A DNA stretch of 64,000 nucleotides from Sulfobacillus thermosulfidooxidans (GCF_001280565.1 NZ_LGRO01000001.1:186001-250000), one strand, 5' to 3'; shown: positions 7,992 through 18,247, numbered from the stretch's first letter. Numbers and translations are program-made. Notes: generated from the sequence alone by a model not told the origin.

Positions 7992-8287
7992 TGTAACTCC
8001 TCCTTAGCCAATTCAAAACGTCTACGCTGGATTATCACCCTAAGCGATTCGACACGTTTTCAAGAATTCCTGCCGCGGCTACTCCTTGGAAGCGCCATGG
8101 CACGCAAAATCATCTTTCAAAAATCGACCCATCACAATCGTCGTGTCATCCAGAGCCATATATTGTCGTAAACAGCCACATTCTGGCGAACGATTTCGGG
8201 CCTCGCGCTTTCGTGAATGCAGGAAACGATGGGGATGATGACGAAAAGAGTTCACCGTGAAATCTGGGGACAGACAAGGGGTCGAGA

Positions 8288-8632
8288 ATGATTACACGTG
8301 TGTTGGTGTCGACGTGGGTAACCTGGGCGCAGGTGGTCACAGACATTGAGGATGAGATTCTCGCCGGGCAAGGGAGATTGACAGACCCTTGGGTGATTCG
8401 TGGATCGAACGGATCCACGTGGGAACGGTGGGGAATTTCCTGGCCCGACAATCGCCAGGATTCGATGTGGGTCGTGGCCCTGACCTTAGCGTATACCCTG
8501 GTGGATGGGCATATCGTCACGGAAATGACGATGGTTGCTGAACCGGTGGTGGACGCAGGTCAACCACGCAACGATTTGAAGATTCTCCGGCGGTTGGCGG
8601 GGCAGACACTGCTCCGGAACGAGTCGGCGTGA
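8288..8632 (+). CDS. Hypothetical protein (114 aa)
   Basis: The ATG at 8288 is preceded by AAGGGGT at a good distance, and the reading frame has ordinary codon use. The protein is acidic-to-neutral with alternating hydrophobic residues and no membrane segment. I see no known motif. The opposite-strand ORF over the same bases (8146-8520) is judged a shadow because it lacks a ribosome-binding site. Confidence 0.5.
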   Translation: MITRVLVSTWVTWAQVVTDIEDEILAGQGRLTDPWVIRGSNGSTWERWGISWPDNRQDSMWVVALTLAYTLVDGHIVTEMTMVAEPVVDAGQPRNDLKILRRLAGQTLLRNESA

Positions 8633-8772
8633 ACTGCGACAGGGATTGTCAAACGGATAAGAGGGGCCGCGTCACGAAATTCTCTCGTAACGGTTCTTTT
8701 AAAGGACGCAGTAAACGCGAAATACCCTCCCCAATTTTCTAAAGCACCCGGTCCACGATTCTGTCAGGTCTT

Positions 8773-9450
8773 TCATAATGATCCCTCTGTGTCCCACACT
8801 CGGCACCACAAGCCGGGATAGTCCTGCACGATGCCGTGCCTATCGACCTGCAATGTGACCTGAAATCCACTGGTCAGTGATTCATACCGGTAGAGGTTCG
8901 GGGCCATGCGGGTGTAGCGTTGGACCAAGGGATGAACCGTGAGATCAGGGAATCGTATCCAGACCGCCGATAATTCCTGTGATGCACCGACGTCCAAGCG
9001 CAGACGGCGGATTGGCAACGTATTGGTCGAGGGAGTGACTCCAATGTCTACGTCATGGCATGGCATCAGGCGAGGGTCAACTGTGTCGTTCACCAGCCAG
9101 CTCCCGTTCTCCCCGCGACGTAATGTCCCGGATCGATCCTCACGTTCACTGAGGATTCGGAACTGCACCCAATGAGTGCTCCCATCGGGCCGGCACTGAA
9201 CCGTATAGGTAAGGGCACCCCGGAGACCTTGGAGATCCCCAATGATGGTTCCCGAGATGGTCGTGTGGGGTTCAAATGTGAACCGGCAGTATTCTAGGCT
9301 TTGGCCCTGGGTGTGGCGCCAAAAGATGTGTGTCACCGTCTGCATCTCCTTACTTCGTGCTATCGCATTTCTTAACTCTTGCGCCTGCCATGGGTTGTCC
9401 GGTTCGAGGCGCATTGGGCGGCGGCATAGCCATCTCATCCTAACCGCCAA
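8773..9450 (-). CDS. Putative glycolipid-binding family protein (PF06475/DUF1089 type)
   Basis: About 225 residues (start TTG at 9450 or ATG at 9438). Diagnostic features are the central DVDIGVTPSTNTLPIRRL motif (residues ~132-149) and a second half with VHPLVQRYTRM, YRYESL and VDRHGIVQDYPGLW, all typical of this single-domain beta-barrel family. Members are cytoplasmic and their ligand is poorly defined; glycolipid binding is the annotated role. The gene stands alone between a hypothetical gene and an IS3 element. Confidence 0.75.
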   Translation of the reverse strand: MAVRMRWLCRRPMRLEPDNPWQAQELRNAIARSKEMQTVTHIFWRHTQGQSLEYCRFTFEPHTTISGTIIGDLQGLRGALTYTVQCRPDGSTHWVQFRILSEREDRSGTLRRGENGSWLVNDTVDPRLMPCHDVDIGVTPSTNTLPIRRLRLDVGASQELSAVWIRFPDLTVHPLVQRYTRMAPNLYRYESLTSGFQVTLQVDRHGIVQDYPGLWCRVWDTEGSL

Positions 9451-9460
9451 AAGAACCGCT

Positions 9461-9490
9461 CTTAAGCCCCCAAATGCTTCTAGACATCCC
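9461..9490. repeat. Short dispersed motif TTAAGCCCCCAA...TCTAGACAT, copy at the IS3 flank
   Basis: A ~25-base motif here recurs with few changes at about 13295-13320 and 55899-55923, each time in non-coding DNA. The last two lie within the segmental duplication; this one is independent and just left of the IS3 element. It may mark an old element end. Confidence 0.45.
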
Positions 9491-9572
9491 TGACGTCATG
9501 CGATACAATCCCCGATAGTTACCATTGCGGAAAATTTTGGCATCATTTACCTGAGGAAAGGATGGGGATGAC

Positions 9573-10823
9573 ATGAGTGAGTCGAAAACGATTACACCCG
9601 AATTGAAAGCCCAGTGCATTCAAGAAGCGCTAGACATCCAGAATGCCGCGGCGGTGGCGCGTCGGCATGGACTCCCGATTCGGCTGGTACAAAAATGGGT
9701 GCAGACCGCGACCCAGCGCGGGACCCCAGAGGAAGCGCGGGCCTTAAAGAAAGCGCTCCAACAAGCCACCACGGAAAATCACCAATTGAAGCAACTCTTA
9801 GGCGAAAAAGATTTAGAAATTGCTATTTTGCAGGATCTTCTAAAAAAAGCCCCCCGGGCCTCTCTGACCGATGTGCAGGAGCTCACCGGTGGATTCGACG
9901 AGGATACCCTGCCACCCGCGTCTGTCCGTGGGCTGGAGTGGCCCGGGCGACGTCTTAGGCCTGGCGAGCGCGATTACAGCGTCCGGCGTCATGGACGCCG
10001 AAACGGGGAGGAGGTCGACCCCGTCGGGGCTATGTGTGGACATCGAGTGGCACCAAAGTGGCTGAAGAACAAGTCCTGGAATGGCTCAGTGAGTTTATTA
10101 CGGCCGGCGAGGGACCATGCTATGGCTATCGCCAATGGACCACATGGCTCCGTCGGGAGCACGACCTGATCATCAATAAAAAGACGGTCTATCGCCTCTT
10201 GCGAGCCGCTGATCTCTTGCAGGGACAACGCTTGCGGTCGCCCGACAACCGGCCGCCTCGCGTCATCGCCGCCAATCGCGTGGTCACGGGCCCCAATCCA
10301 CTGGGGGAAATGGATGGGCAATACGGATACATCGCGGGCGAAGATCGCTTTTTTTACCTCTGTAGCGTCATCGATGTCTTTGATCGGTCCATTCTCGCCT
10401 ACCATATTCGGTCTCACTGGTTCCGCTGTTCAGGCGGTCCGCGCCTTGCAAGGCGCGGTACGAGCCCGTCAAGCGGATTGGGGGAAGACGGTCCCGGTCA
10501 TTCGGACCGACAATGGGCCCCAATTTGTGGCCCAAGCGTGGGCCACAGGATGTCAGGCCTTAGGGATGCAGCATGAACGCATTCCCGTGGCGACCCCGAA
10601 TAAGAATGCACACATCGAATCGTGGCACAGTGTGCTCGAAGCCGAATGCTGGCGAAATCAGGTATTTCAGACAGGGGCCGAGGCGTATACGGTAACAACC
10701 GAGTGGATCCGGTTTTACAATGAGCGCCGCTTGCATGGGAGTTTGCATGATTGGGCTCCAGCTCAATATTATGTCCAATACCGCATGGGCACCGCGCCGA
10801 CGATTCGGGTCGTGCGCTGTTAG
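9573..10823 (+). pseudogene. IS3-family transposase (OrfA + OrfB), disrupted
   Basis: OrfA starts at 9573 after AGGAAAGGATGGGGATGAC. It has a helix-turn-helix (AAAVARRHGLPIRLVQKWV) and a leucine-zipper-like helix ending LLKK, with an A7G slippery run at 9841-9848 where IS3 elements normally shift -1 into OrfB. OrfB carries the DDE integrase core: GEMDGQYG with SVIDVFDR, IRTDNGPQF, and HIESWHSVLE. However, the OrfB entry region has stops in the expected frame, and the core is broken again near 10415-10430 (YHIRSHWF versus LTGSAVQAV). The element is therefore inactive. Exact ends were not identified. Confidence 0.8.
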
Positions 10824-11057
10824 CGCTTCTGCGCTCTTGTCGACGCATTATGGCCCGGAGGGCCGAGGGTCCCAAGCGCTGCGAAGCCACGGCAGAGCGG
10901 ACTCTGGACGCCCGGCCGCTCCGGGCAGTATCCTCCGCGTCGCGAGCGCAGGAAGCTCCCCGCCCCCATGCTTATGGAAATATATTCCATCTCATCGTTA
11001 TTGTGAGGGATCCCATGCGATCAGACGATTTGTCTAGATATTAGGGGTTAAACCGCC
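10824..11057. other. GC-rich non-coding junction between IS3 and the duplicated segment
   Basis: There is no supported gene. The sequence contains a strong small stem (GCCCGG / CCGGGC around 10911-10927) and other GC-rich inverted pieces, possibly an element end. Homology to the segment at 55081 begins at about 11058. Confidence 0.4.
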
Positions 11058-11587
11058 AACATCCTCGGGCCGGAAACTGGGAGCCATCGCCGTCGATGCC
11101 GCTTATCGCGGACAGGGAATCGGGATGCGCCTCTGGGCGGCGATCTGTGCAACCTTGGACGCGGGCGAATCGTTACGATTGGAGGGCATTTTTCCGCATG
11201 TATTTATTCCCGGAGTGGATCGCACGCAGTATGCCGCTGCGTGGTCATGGTTCTTACGGCGGGGATGCCAACCGCAACTGCCGGTCGTGGCGATGGAGCG
11301 GCGCTTGGATGATTTACCGAGGGACCACATCATCGTACCGCAGAAGGTGGCGACTACCGTTGAGGTTGGGGTGCTCCCCCGTTGGCTTCGTTATCGCGCA
11401 TTGGAAACCGCACGGTCCTTTGGCCCCGGATGGGAACGGGCCGTGCGGGAAACGTGGCAGTGTGCCGTGATCCCGGAACGGGTGCTAGGACTTTATACGG
11501 CCACCGAGGTGTTAGGCATCAGCGTAGTGGGGGGCTACGGCGAACCGCTGGGGCGCTTAGGGCCGATTGGCGTGGTGCCTGCCGTGC

Positions 11588-11595
11588 GCGGGCAA
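11588..11595. repeat. Target-site duplication of IS256 copy B (left)
   Basis: GCGGGCAA occurs immediately before the element and again at 13008-13015 immediately after it. The uninterrupted copy at 55612 has this octamer once. Eight bases is normal for IS256. Confidence 0.95.
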
Positions 11596-13007
11596 GAGGT
11601 TGTCCCACACGTCGTGGAAATTCGCTAGCGCATCCTTTCGTGAGATTTATCCCATTTCCTCGGTTTTTCGATCAGGTTTTTGAGAAACGTGGGCTTTTAA
11701 GGCCTTTTGCAATATGGACATCTCGCGATACCCCGGGATTCGCGTCAAGGTGTCCTCGATGAACAAACTGGCCGATGCTAACCAACGTAAGACTTGTTGC
11801 CCGTTGGTCCAGTGCTTGACGTTCTGCGCATGGGTGCGGAATTGACTGTTAATCGATTCCATGGCATTGGTGTTGGCCAACGTTTGCCGCAAGAGACCCG
11901 GGAGGCCGAGACGATGAACCGTTAAGGTCTCTTCCAGCCCTTCCCGAAGACTCCCGGCGGCGCCGGGATGATCGCGTTCCAACTCATTGGCCAGGGCTTC
12001 TAAGGCGTGAGCGGCCGTGTCCGCATCGGGTTCTTGATAGGCTTTACGCAATCGCTGACGGACGCGATTTTCCGCCGATTTGGGCAGGTGGTCGAGGACA
12101 TTGCGTTGTTTGTGGATTTGGCAGCGTTGGAGGAGGACCTGATCGCCCCAAACTTCGCGCACCGCTTTGGCTAAGGCTTTCGCCCCATCGATGACGACGA
12201 GTAATCCATCCGCGGCCGTCAGGCCGCGGGTGATGAGATCCTGTAATAAAGCCGTCACCACCGTGTGGTTTTCTGTGGCCCCTTCGACTAATCCCAACAC
12301 GCGTTTGTGTCCCCCGGCATCAATGCCGAGAGCCCCGACCACCAGATGGTCGGCCACGCGCAAACCATCAATCATGATGACGACCCAGGTACGATCGTCC
12401 AATCGCCGTTGCAGGAAGCGGTCCAGCGCTTGCTGAGTGGCCTGGATAAAACGGCGACTGACGGTGCTTTTGCTCGGGCCAGACTGCGGGACCGCGGCCT
12501 CAAAGGCTGCATCGGCATGGCTTTGTTGACGACTCGCTAAGCCATACAGCATCCGTTCGAGCACCGCTTGGGTCGCGAGCGTGGGGTCCTGAAACTGATG
12601 ATAGGTGTCTAAGGGAATTTCCTCCGAACCATCGGCAGCACGGACTCGCGGATGCGTCAGGGAAATTTTCCGGTCCCCCAAAAAGACGCGGCCGACTTCG
12701 GTCCCGTGCCGAACCGCTTGGCGCTGGGGATCATGCCGCCCTTTAGGTCCGGCCAGTTGCTCGACCTCTGCGGACATCATCTCTTGCAAGACCTGCAATC
12801 CCACCCGGACCGACAGGGCCAACAATCCGTTTTCGGCATCCCGCAGGATGTCCACCCACGGTACCGTCACAGGCTGTTCGGGAAGCGATTTTTTCTTTAT
12901 ACTGGTAGTCACTAGCGATTCCTCCTGAAGATGGGTAGACCTCTCTATTCAACCAGAGAGCCGTCAGGATCGCTAGTCTTAATTTCCACGAAAAATGGGG
13001 CATTCTC
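11596..13007 (-). mobile_element. Complete IS256-family element, copy B (1412 bp)
   Basis: The ends are imperfect inverted repeats: GAGGTTGTCCCACACG at the left and, on the other strand, GAGAATGCCCCATTTTTC at the right, both continuing with CGTGGAAATT and then CTAGCG. It is flanked by the 8-bp duplication GCGGGCAA and contains one intact transposase on the minus strand. This is the only copy in the window with an undamaged gene. Confidence 0.95.
11647..12912 (-). CDS. IS256-family transposase, intact
   Basis: 421 residues from a GTG at 12912 after GGAGGAATC. It shows the mutator-type DDE transposase arrangement: MIDGLRVADHLVVGALGID with the first Asp, VVIDGAKALAKAVREVWG with the second, the RCQIHKQRN segment, and the catalytic Glu in NTNAMESIN. 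Length and motifs are normal for the family, so it may be active and could act on the defective copies here in trans. Confidence 0.95.
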   Translation of the reverse strand: MTTSIKKKSLPEQPVTVPWVDILRDAENGLLALSVRVGLQVLQEMMSAEVEQLAGPKGRHDPQRQAVRHGTEVGRVFLGDRKISLTHPRVRAADGSEEIPLDTYHQFQDPTLATQAVLERMLYGLASRQQSHADAAFEAAVPQSGPSKSTVSRRFIQATQQALDRFLQRRLDDRTWVVIMIDGLRVADHLVVGALGIDAGGHKRVLGLVEGATENHTVVTALLQDLITRGLTAADGLLVVIDGAKALAKAVREVWGDQVLLQRCQIHKQRNVLDHLPKSAENRVRQRLRKAYQEPDADTAAHALEALANELERDHPGAAGSLREGLEETLTVHRLGLPGLLRQTLANTNAMESINSQFRTHAQNVKHWTNGQQVLRWLASASLFIEDTLTRIPGYREMSILQKALKAHVSQKPDRKTEEMG

Positions 13008-13015
13008 GCGGGCAA
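13008..13015. repeat. Target-site duplication of IS256 copy B (right)
   Basis: This is the second copy of GCGGGCAA, directly followed by the continuation of the interrupted GNAT gene (GGATGGGGTCG). Confidence 0.95.
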
Positions 13016-13234
13016 GGATGGGGTCGAGCGTTGCTCCACTATACGCTCCGCTATATGCGAGCCCATGCGGTGTCCCGAGCCTATTTTTTGCATTGCGTGG
13101 AAGGGAGCCCGGCCTATCATCTCTATCGTCATCAGGGATTTCACGTTATCCGAAGATTTGTGCCGATGATAAAATATGTCCCTAATGACCGAAAATCCGG
13201 TGATGCCAGCCCCGGACTGCCGCCCCAGGAATAA

Positions 13235-14734
13235 AGTGCCTTTTTGTTCGGGTATATCTGTCGGACGTGTGCCACTGCATCATGGAGGATGGCGATTAAG
13301 CCCCCAACGTTCCTAGACATGCGAACCTGTGATGAGGCATCTTTTCTTACGCAACAATCATGGAACCCGCAGTACTGCGGACCGAAAGTCCAACGGGAGA
13401 TCTGCATCCGACATAACTCCGATTCGCTATTCGTTCATGCATCGCGATTGACAAGAATCATGGAATTTCAACACATTCGGACTCATGCAGATGGTCTGTC
13501 TCTTTTTACTGACTCTAACGAGCGATTGATTGCTTAGAGAAGGTTATTGCCAAAGTTTCCATCCTGAATGAGTTGAGGAGAGGGATCGGCTCTACCCAGC
13601 ACTACAAGGGTCCGGACCGATCCCTCAATCCATTCGTATTCGCTCGACCGAGTGAGGAGAAATCGCAATTGGAACGCGTGATTTCGTTTGTCACGAAGCC
13701 ACATGTTCTATATCGTTGCCCTAATCGTCTTTTGAGCAGTGGTTCCCCACCCAGTAGTGGGAGGCCGTCTGGTAATGCCAATGCCGGACGTTGCATTCGT
13801 GGAACTTTTTTCTTTGCGTTCAAACGACTTTGGCAGCAGTATAAGATGGAGTATCCCGAGGGATATCCGCCCTTTGGTAACCCTGCTAAGATCCGGGCAA
13901 ATCGGTCTTGACGTATCCAAGGTTAACCTGGTGGTCAATAACTGCGATTCTTCGGGATATTCAACGAATTCTGTGGGAATATTCCGTGTTTTCCGCACCG
14001 TATACATGGAACTAGACTCCATCGGGGATCGCTGATCGTCGAGTCCCTGACGGATTAATATCGAACAGGCGCCATAGGATGGGCATACCGTAGTGGCTAA
14101 TTCTTCCACGACACCCAATTCGCCGGCAACATATTGAGCTGGTTCGCCACCGGGACTTGGACTACTGCCAGAAGTACTTGTCTGTTGGCAAAGAAGGAGG
14201 ATGTTGTGTTGTTGTTATTCATGCGGGTGGATTGTAGGGGCTACGATTAAAGGCGATAACCATCGTCAAAAAGGCCTTGTGTCGCATGCGGATACGTGTG
14301 CATCCGAAGGTACCAGCCAAACTTTTGTAGAACGACGGCCCCTTGTCGCCAATTCGTGATGCGTTATGCGATGAGGACCGTCTGACCTGCAATGATGAGT
14401 CATGGGAGACTAGTTCGCCTATCGGCAACCCTCAAGGCTACTTCTTTCGCTAAGATTCGCTCAGGATGCGAAATGTGAGAGAAAACCGGTTAAAATACAT
14501 GGCCCATACCTCACACTGAAGGCTTTGAGTTGCTGGTCACGTCCCCGTGTCTCATGATGAGGACTCGAATTGGGGTTTCCTTTGATGACAGTCGGCCGCA
14601 TAGCCGAATGGTTTGGTTGTGCATGATTCCCATCATGGCCATGATTGCGGTGACTATAGAGCGAAATCGTAAAAAGTTGTACTCGCTACGAGTTCTGAAT
14701 GCCGGAAATATACCATATTTATGCTTTATTCGAC
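13235..14734. other. Long non-coding region, partly shared with 55840-57027
   Basis: About 1.5 kb with no convincing gene. Most of it aligns with the region after the other GNAT copy, but with many indels and with unmatched sequence at about 13470-13880. Conserved pieces include GGACCGAAAGTCC (a small stem with a CGAAA loop), a GLDVSK-like coding trace near 13905, and a short frame MIPIMAMIAVTI near 14625. Frames are not kept between copies, arguing against a real gene. It may be decayed mobile DNA. Confidence 0.5.
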
Positions 14735-14740
14735 TATACT
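14735..14740 (+). promoter_or_regulatory. Candidate -10 box of the GGDEF-EAL gene, copy 1
   Basis: CGACTATACTAGAC carries TATACT. The same block is conserved in copy 2 (about 57028) and, with drift, in the degenerate remnant (19311-19316), together with a downstream CCAGGACGGC segment. Conservation in three copies suggests a promoter and leader. No good -35 was seen. Confidence 0.45.
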
Positions 14741-14901
14741 AGACATAAAAGAGGACATCATCCAGGACGGCGAGTAAACAAGAGGCATTTGTTGTCTCCG
14801 ACATAGCACTCGCCAACACATCTCCTCATTCCTGCATCTCTTTGCAAGCAAGAGTGACTCTATCATCTAATTTATGCGATCCCAGAAGGAGATCGGTTGT
14901 G

Positions 14902-17115
14902 ATGGGACAGGAGTTGTCATTCACTCCCTGGTCACAAGATATCATTAACGGCACCTTATTGGCTGGACTGTTGGTAGGAATGTGGGAATGGAACGATCTA
15001 TTGCGCAGGCGATGGTTTTTAGGCAGTCGGCTCTGTTTAACGCTCGGTATTCCCGTCGTGTTGGTGGGTTTAAGTCGGTGGGGACCATTTGAAATTCCGT
15101 TTATGATCTTTCTTGTCGCAGACCTCGCATTGTGGGTCATGATTCCCCACTCTTTATGGCAACTATTGGGCAGTACCCTGCTTATCGCTGGATTTGCCGC
15201 ATCCGCCACACAATGGACTGCTCAGCGAGTTCTAGAAATGATTACTATTACCCTGTTGTCTCTCGCTTTTGCACGACTCATTCCTTATCTCAAAACTTTA
15301 AAGAAACGGATAGGATTGTATGTCATTGTATCCAGTCTGGCGCTGCTTCCCTTGATTCCCGGGCAGGACGCCGTGTCTGATGTCTTGACGTCCATTATTA
15401 TTGCGGGATTTACCGTCGCCTATATTGTCGAACGCGCTGACAGAATGCGGCAATGGGAAGAAGATATCTATCGAGCTGAGCATGACGCGTTAACCGGGGC
15501 TTTCACACGATATGGTCTCAAAACCTGGATGGGCCACTTGTCACCGAGCGCTCGATCCGCGGGCATGATTATAGCGTGCGATCTCGACGATTTCAAATGG
15601 TTCAATGACACCTGGGGGCATGATGTTGGAGACCAAGTATTGCAGGCTTTTGCCCACCGTATTCGGACGGAACTCCGGGCCGAAGACGCGTTAGTGCGTC
15701 CGGGGGGAGATGAGTTTACGATATGGATGCCAAATATTGCACCCCGCGATGCATCCGGGATTGTCGAACGGTTGCACAATGCCGTGACGAAGGAACCCTA
15801 TACATTCCCAACGGGATCATTTGATTTGGGCGTCTCGGTGGGATGGGCAGTTGGAACGCTTTCCGACGACACAGCGCACATCGCCGACCAAAATTTGCTG
15901 CGGGCTAAACGCCAAGGCAAAAATCGTGTCATCAGTGCTCCTGATCTGTCAGAAATCGCCGGTTCCCGAAAGACCCCGACGGCGCAAATCGGTTGGCTCG
16001 CCGACGCGGCCCAGGCCTTTTGGGCACAATGGTCTACCGCAGCGGTTTTGACCGATGCCGCGGGGACCATTGTTGCTGTGAATGCTGCGTATGAACAGCT
16101 AACCGGACGAACAGGGGACGAACTGGTTGCCCAGAAACCCGGCATCAACAGCGCGGGCGAGACGCCCTCTCACGTCTATGAGGCGTTATGGCAGCGTCTA
16201 CAAGACGGCAAAACCTGGCACGGGCATTTAAAAAATCGCCGGCCCGATGGCACTCTATGGTGGGCCTATGAGACCCTGGTTCCCATCGCTATCGGCTCCC
16301 AAGTGATTGGCTATTGGGGCACCGTGCAGGAATGTCCTGCAGAAAGTCCGGTGCCTGTGGCATTCCCACTATCCGATGCGGCGTCGGATGTTGACACCCC
16401 CGAGGGGGATTTTCTACGTCATCTCACGTTCCAGGCCGTATTTCAACCCGTGGTCGACCTGGTGAGTGAATCGGTGATAGGACAGGAGGCTCTAATTCGT
16501 CCGCGATATCATGGACAGATATTGTCTCCGCTCCCAGTCTTTGCGAGGGCGCAAAGAGCCGGAGTGCTGGTGCAACTGGATGGCCTCTGCCTGCAAACGA
16601 TTATTCAGGCAATCCAAGGGCAAGGGCCCTGGCCGGGGAGTCAGACGCTTTTTGTCAACGTGGTGAGCGCAACCTTGAAGAATCCGCCACGCTTTCGGCG
16701 TCATTGGCAGGATCTTCGTGAGATCGTGCCGCCAAATCAATTGGTCATCGAGGTGTCCGAGCGACACGTCGACGGGGTTGACTGGGAGACGTTAACGCAA
16801 CCGTATCCCGAGGTGATCTTCGCTCAGGACGATGTGGGGGCGGGGGAATCTGATTTAGCACGACTGGTACGCTGGCACCCGGGCTGGATCAAAATCGACA
16901 TCGCGCTAGTGCGCCGGATTGGCGACGATCGTCGCAGTCGAACCCTTATCCAGACATTGACAGACTGGGCGCATGACCAAGGGATGCGGGTCATTGCGGA
17001 AGGGGTGGAGACGGAGTCTCAAGCCACGCTGCTTCGCCAATGGGGGGTGGATGCTGCTCAAGGTTATTTCTGGGCGCATCCGATGCCGCAGTGGATCTTG
17101 CAGATAACCCGCTAA
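14902..17115 (+). CDS. Membrane GGDEF-PAS-EAL protein (c-di-GMP turnover), copy 1
   Basis: An ATG at 14902 (or GTG at 14899) follows AGAAGGAG; an in-frame TTG at 14842 is less likely. The order is five to six transmembrane helices (first ~175 residues), a short linker, GGDEF, PAS and EAL. The diguanylate cyclase signature is exact (PGGDEF), with the inhibitory RxxD site (RAED) five residues before it. The PAS segment contains VLTDAAGTIVAVNAAYEQLTG. The phosphodiesterase half keeps EALIR, FVNV, VIEVSE, DDVGAG, KID and AEGVE, so both activities look intact. It is a bifunctional membrane sensor of unknown input, duplicated as 57195-59408. Relative to that copy, changes concentrate in the membrane part. 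Confidence 0.93.
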   Translation: MGQELSFTPWSQDIINGTLLAGLLVGMWEWNDLLRRRWFLGSRLCLTLGIPVVLVGLSRWGPFEIPFMIFLVADLALWVMIPHSLWQLLGSTLLIAGFAASATQWTAQRVLEMITITLLSLAFARLIPYLKTLKKRIGLYVIVSSLALLPLIPGQDAVSDVLTSIIIAGFTVAYIVERADRMRQWEEDIYRAEHDALTGAFTRYGLKTWMGHLSPSARSAGMIIACDLDDFKWFNDTWGHDVGDQVLQAFAHRIRTELRAEDALVRPGGDEFTIWMPNIAPRDASGIVERLHNAVTKEPYTFPTGSFDLGVSVGWAVGTLSDDTAHIADQNLLRAKRQGKNRVISAPDLSEIAGSRKTPTAQIGWLADAAQAFWAQWSTAAVLTDAAGTIVAVNAAYEQLTGRTGDELVAQKPGINSAGETPSHVYEALWQRLQDGKTWHGHLKNRRPDGTLWWAYETLVPIAIGSQVIGYWGTVQECPAESPVPVAFPLSDAASDVDTPEGDFLRHLTFQAVFQPVVDLVSESVIGQEALIRPRYHGQILSPLPVFARAQRAGVLVQLDGLCLQTIIQAIQGQGPWPGSQTLFVNVVSATLKNPPRFRRHWQDLREIVPPNQLVIEVSERHVDGVDWETLTQPYPEVIFAQDDVGAGESDLARLVRWHPGWIKIDIALVRRIGDDRRSRTLIQTLTDWAHDQGMRVIAEGVETESQATLLRQWGVDAAQGYFWAHPMPQWILQITR

Positions 17116-17342
17116 CGAGAGCCTGTTGTGGCGTCCGAGGAGGAACTGACTCTCCTCCGCATCTCTGTGCAGACGCATTGGACCGGCAGTGGTGAACTCG
17201 ACCCGTTATAAAGTCGACCCCACAAGCCTGTTGGACTACTACCGTACCGTCGGGACGTTCAACTCTACTCATCATGGGGATAGCGGTAGCGTCTCGTCCG
17301 GGGCGAAACCCATTACACGCTAGTCAAGGTAGGTGTTTTACG

Positions 17343-17936
17343 ATGTTTAAGGACTCAATACCCAATCCGTCATTAGCCCAGTCAGGACCCAATGATCCAA
17401 CGCGGAAATATAGACAAAAACTGGTAGGGGGATTACGCATCGTGTTCGGGGTGTTCTGGCTCATTGATGCCCGACTCAAATGGTCACCGGCGTTTTTTCA
17501 CGAGTACGTGGGTCTGTTGAAAGCCGCCGCGGTGGGACAGCCTCCGTGGTTGCAGCCCTGGTTTCATGGTTGGATCGCACTCGTCTCGCCACATCCGGAT
17601 GTTTGGGCCGTTCTGACTGCGCTAATAGAAACGGTAACGGCGCTGGGCTTGATCTTCGGATTTGCTCAAAAACTGGGATATCTCATCGGGAGCCTCTTTA
17701 GTTTAGCGATATGGAGCACAGCAGAGGGGTTTGGCGGTCCGTACACCCCCGGCGCCACCGATATTGGCACGTCCATTATTTATTTTTTAGTCTTTGTCTA
17801 TTTGGCTGCCATGCAATATATGGAGGGATTGCCAGCCTATAGCCTTGATCGGTGGATCATCGCCCACTGGACGCCCTGGCGAAAGATTGCCACGTTTTCC
17901 ACCGATGCAACAGGGTGGCCCAGTGATCATCCATGA
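17343..17936 (+). CDS. DoxX-family membrane protein, copy 1
   Basis: The start ATG at 17343 follows AAGGTAGG; an upstream in-frame ATG at 17274 lacks such a site. The 197-residue protein has four hydrophobic segments, a conserved VFWLIDARLKWSPAFF after the first helix, and FGGPYTPGATDIGTSIIYF before the last, as in DoxX/DoxD-like proteins. Some relatives are subunits of thiosulfate:quinone oxidoreductase, which would suit a sulfur oxidiser; others have undefined redox-related roles. No DoxA partner is nearby. It lies between the c-di-GMP gene and the sigma factor. Confidence 0.7.
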   Translation: MFKDSIPNPSLAQSGPNDPTRKYRQKLVGGLRIVFGVFWLIDARLKWSPAFFHEYVGLLKAAAVGQPPWLQPWFHGWIALVSPHPDVWAVLTALIETVTALGLIFGFAQKLGYLIGSLFSLAIWSTAEGFGGPYTPGATDIGTSIIYFLVFVYLAAMQYMEGLPAYSLDRWIIAHWTPWRKIATFSTDATGWPSDHP

Positions 17937-17962
17937 CGGGAAGCCCCCCGGACACGAAAGAG

Positions 17963-18247
17963 GTGAATTTTGTGGGATGGCGAAGAATTGGTGTTGTGGG
18001 GGCCGCAATAGCCTCCGACGCGCGCCCCAAGTCAATGCGAACCCTTAGGCTTTCGTATCGTCCAAACACCTGTGGTCTGGATATCGGATTGTGGCGTGTC
18101 GATTTCGATGGCCGCTTACGGTATCAATGGAACTGGTTACTGGGTTACCGCATCCCGCGCCGGATCACACACCACGGGAGGCGTTTGGTTGGGCTGTCCG
18201 AGAGATCAAACGGCATGAACGAAACAATTGGCCAGCGTGACGCGTGA
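17963..18247 (+). CDS. Possible small ORF between DoxX and sigma genes, copy 1
   Basis: A frame from GTG (17963 or 17972) after AAAGAGG runs about 90 codons to 18247 and is open in both duplicate copies (60253-60537). Between copies I count about four silent and six replacement changes, so selection for this protein is not evident. An overlapping frame is open only in copy 2. There is no recognisable domain; Arg-rich. Confidence 0.3.
   Translation: MNFVGWRRIGVVGAAIASDARPKSMRTLRLSYRPNTCGLDIGLWRVDFDGRLRYQWNWLLGYRIPRRITHHGRRLVGLSERSNGMNETIGQRDA

Larger units (their letters stand above)
11058..13234 (+). pseudogene. Tandem GNAT acetyltransferase, 5'-truncated and split by IS256
   Basis: The sequence matches residues ~66 to the end of the intact protein at 54886-55839, so the first GNAT domain lacks its start and the gene lacks its promoter. 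The IS256 insertion lies within the codons for VRGQGWG, the acetyl-CoA-binding motif A of the second GNAT domain. The downstream piece resumes at 13008 and ends GDASPGLPPQE at 13234. It cannot make a functional enzyme. Confidence 0.9.

Noticed and set aside
9841-9848. A7G run taken as evidence of a working IS3 programmed frameshift
   Set aside because: The site is plausible, but the -1 frame after it stops at 9958 and OrfB is broken again near 10420, so no functional fusion can be made.
13360-13400. GGACCGAAAGTCC stem considered as part of a c-di-GMP riboswitch before the GGDEF gene
   Set aside because: It is over 1.4 kb upstream and the conserved GEMM core could not be found in either copy.
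13739-14035. Frame with GLDVSK reminiscent of an IS110 N-terminus
   Set aside because: The copy-2 counterpart reads GLDASE and is broken soon after; the rest shows no transposase motif. Kept only as a remark in the non-coding region.
14530-14742. Small membrane ORF containing MIPIMAMIAVTI, also near 56916
   Set aside because: Flanking residues differ completely between copies and neither has a good ribosome-binding site.
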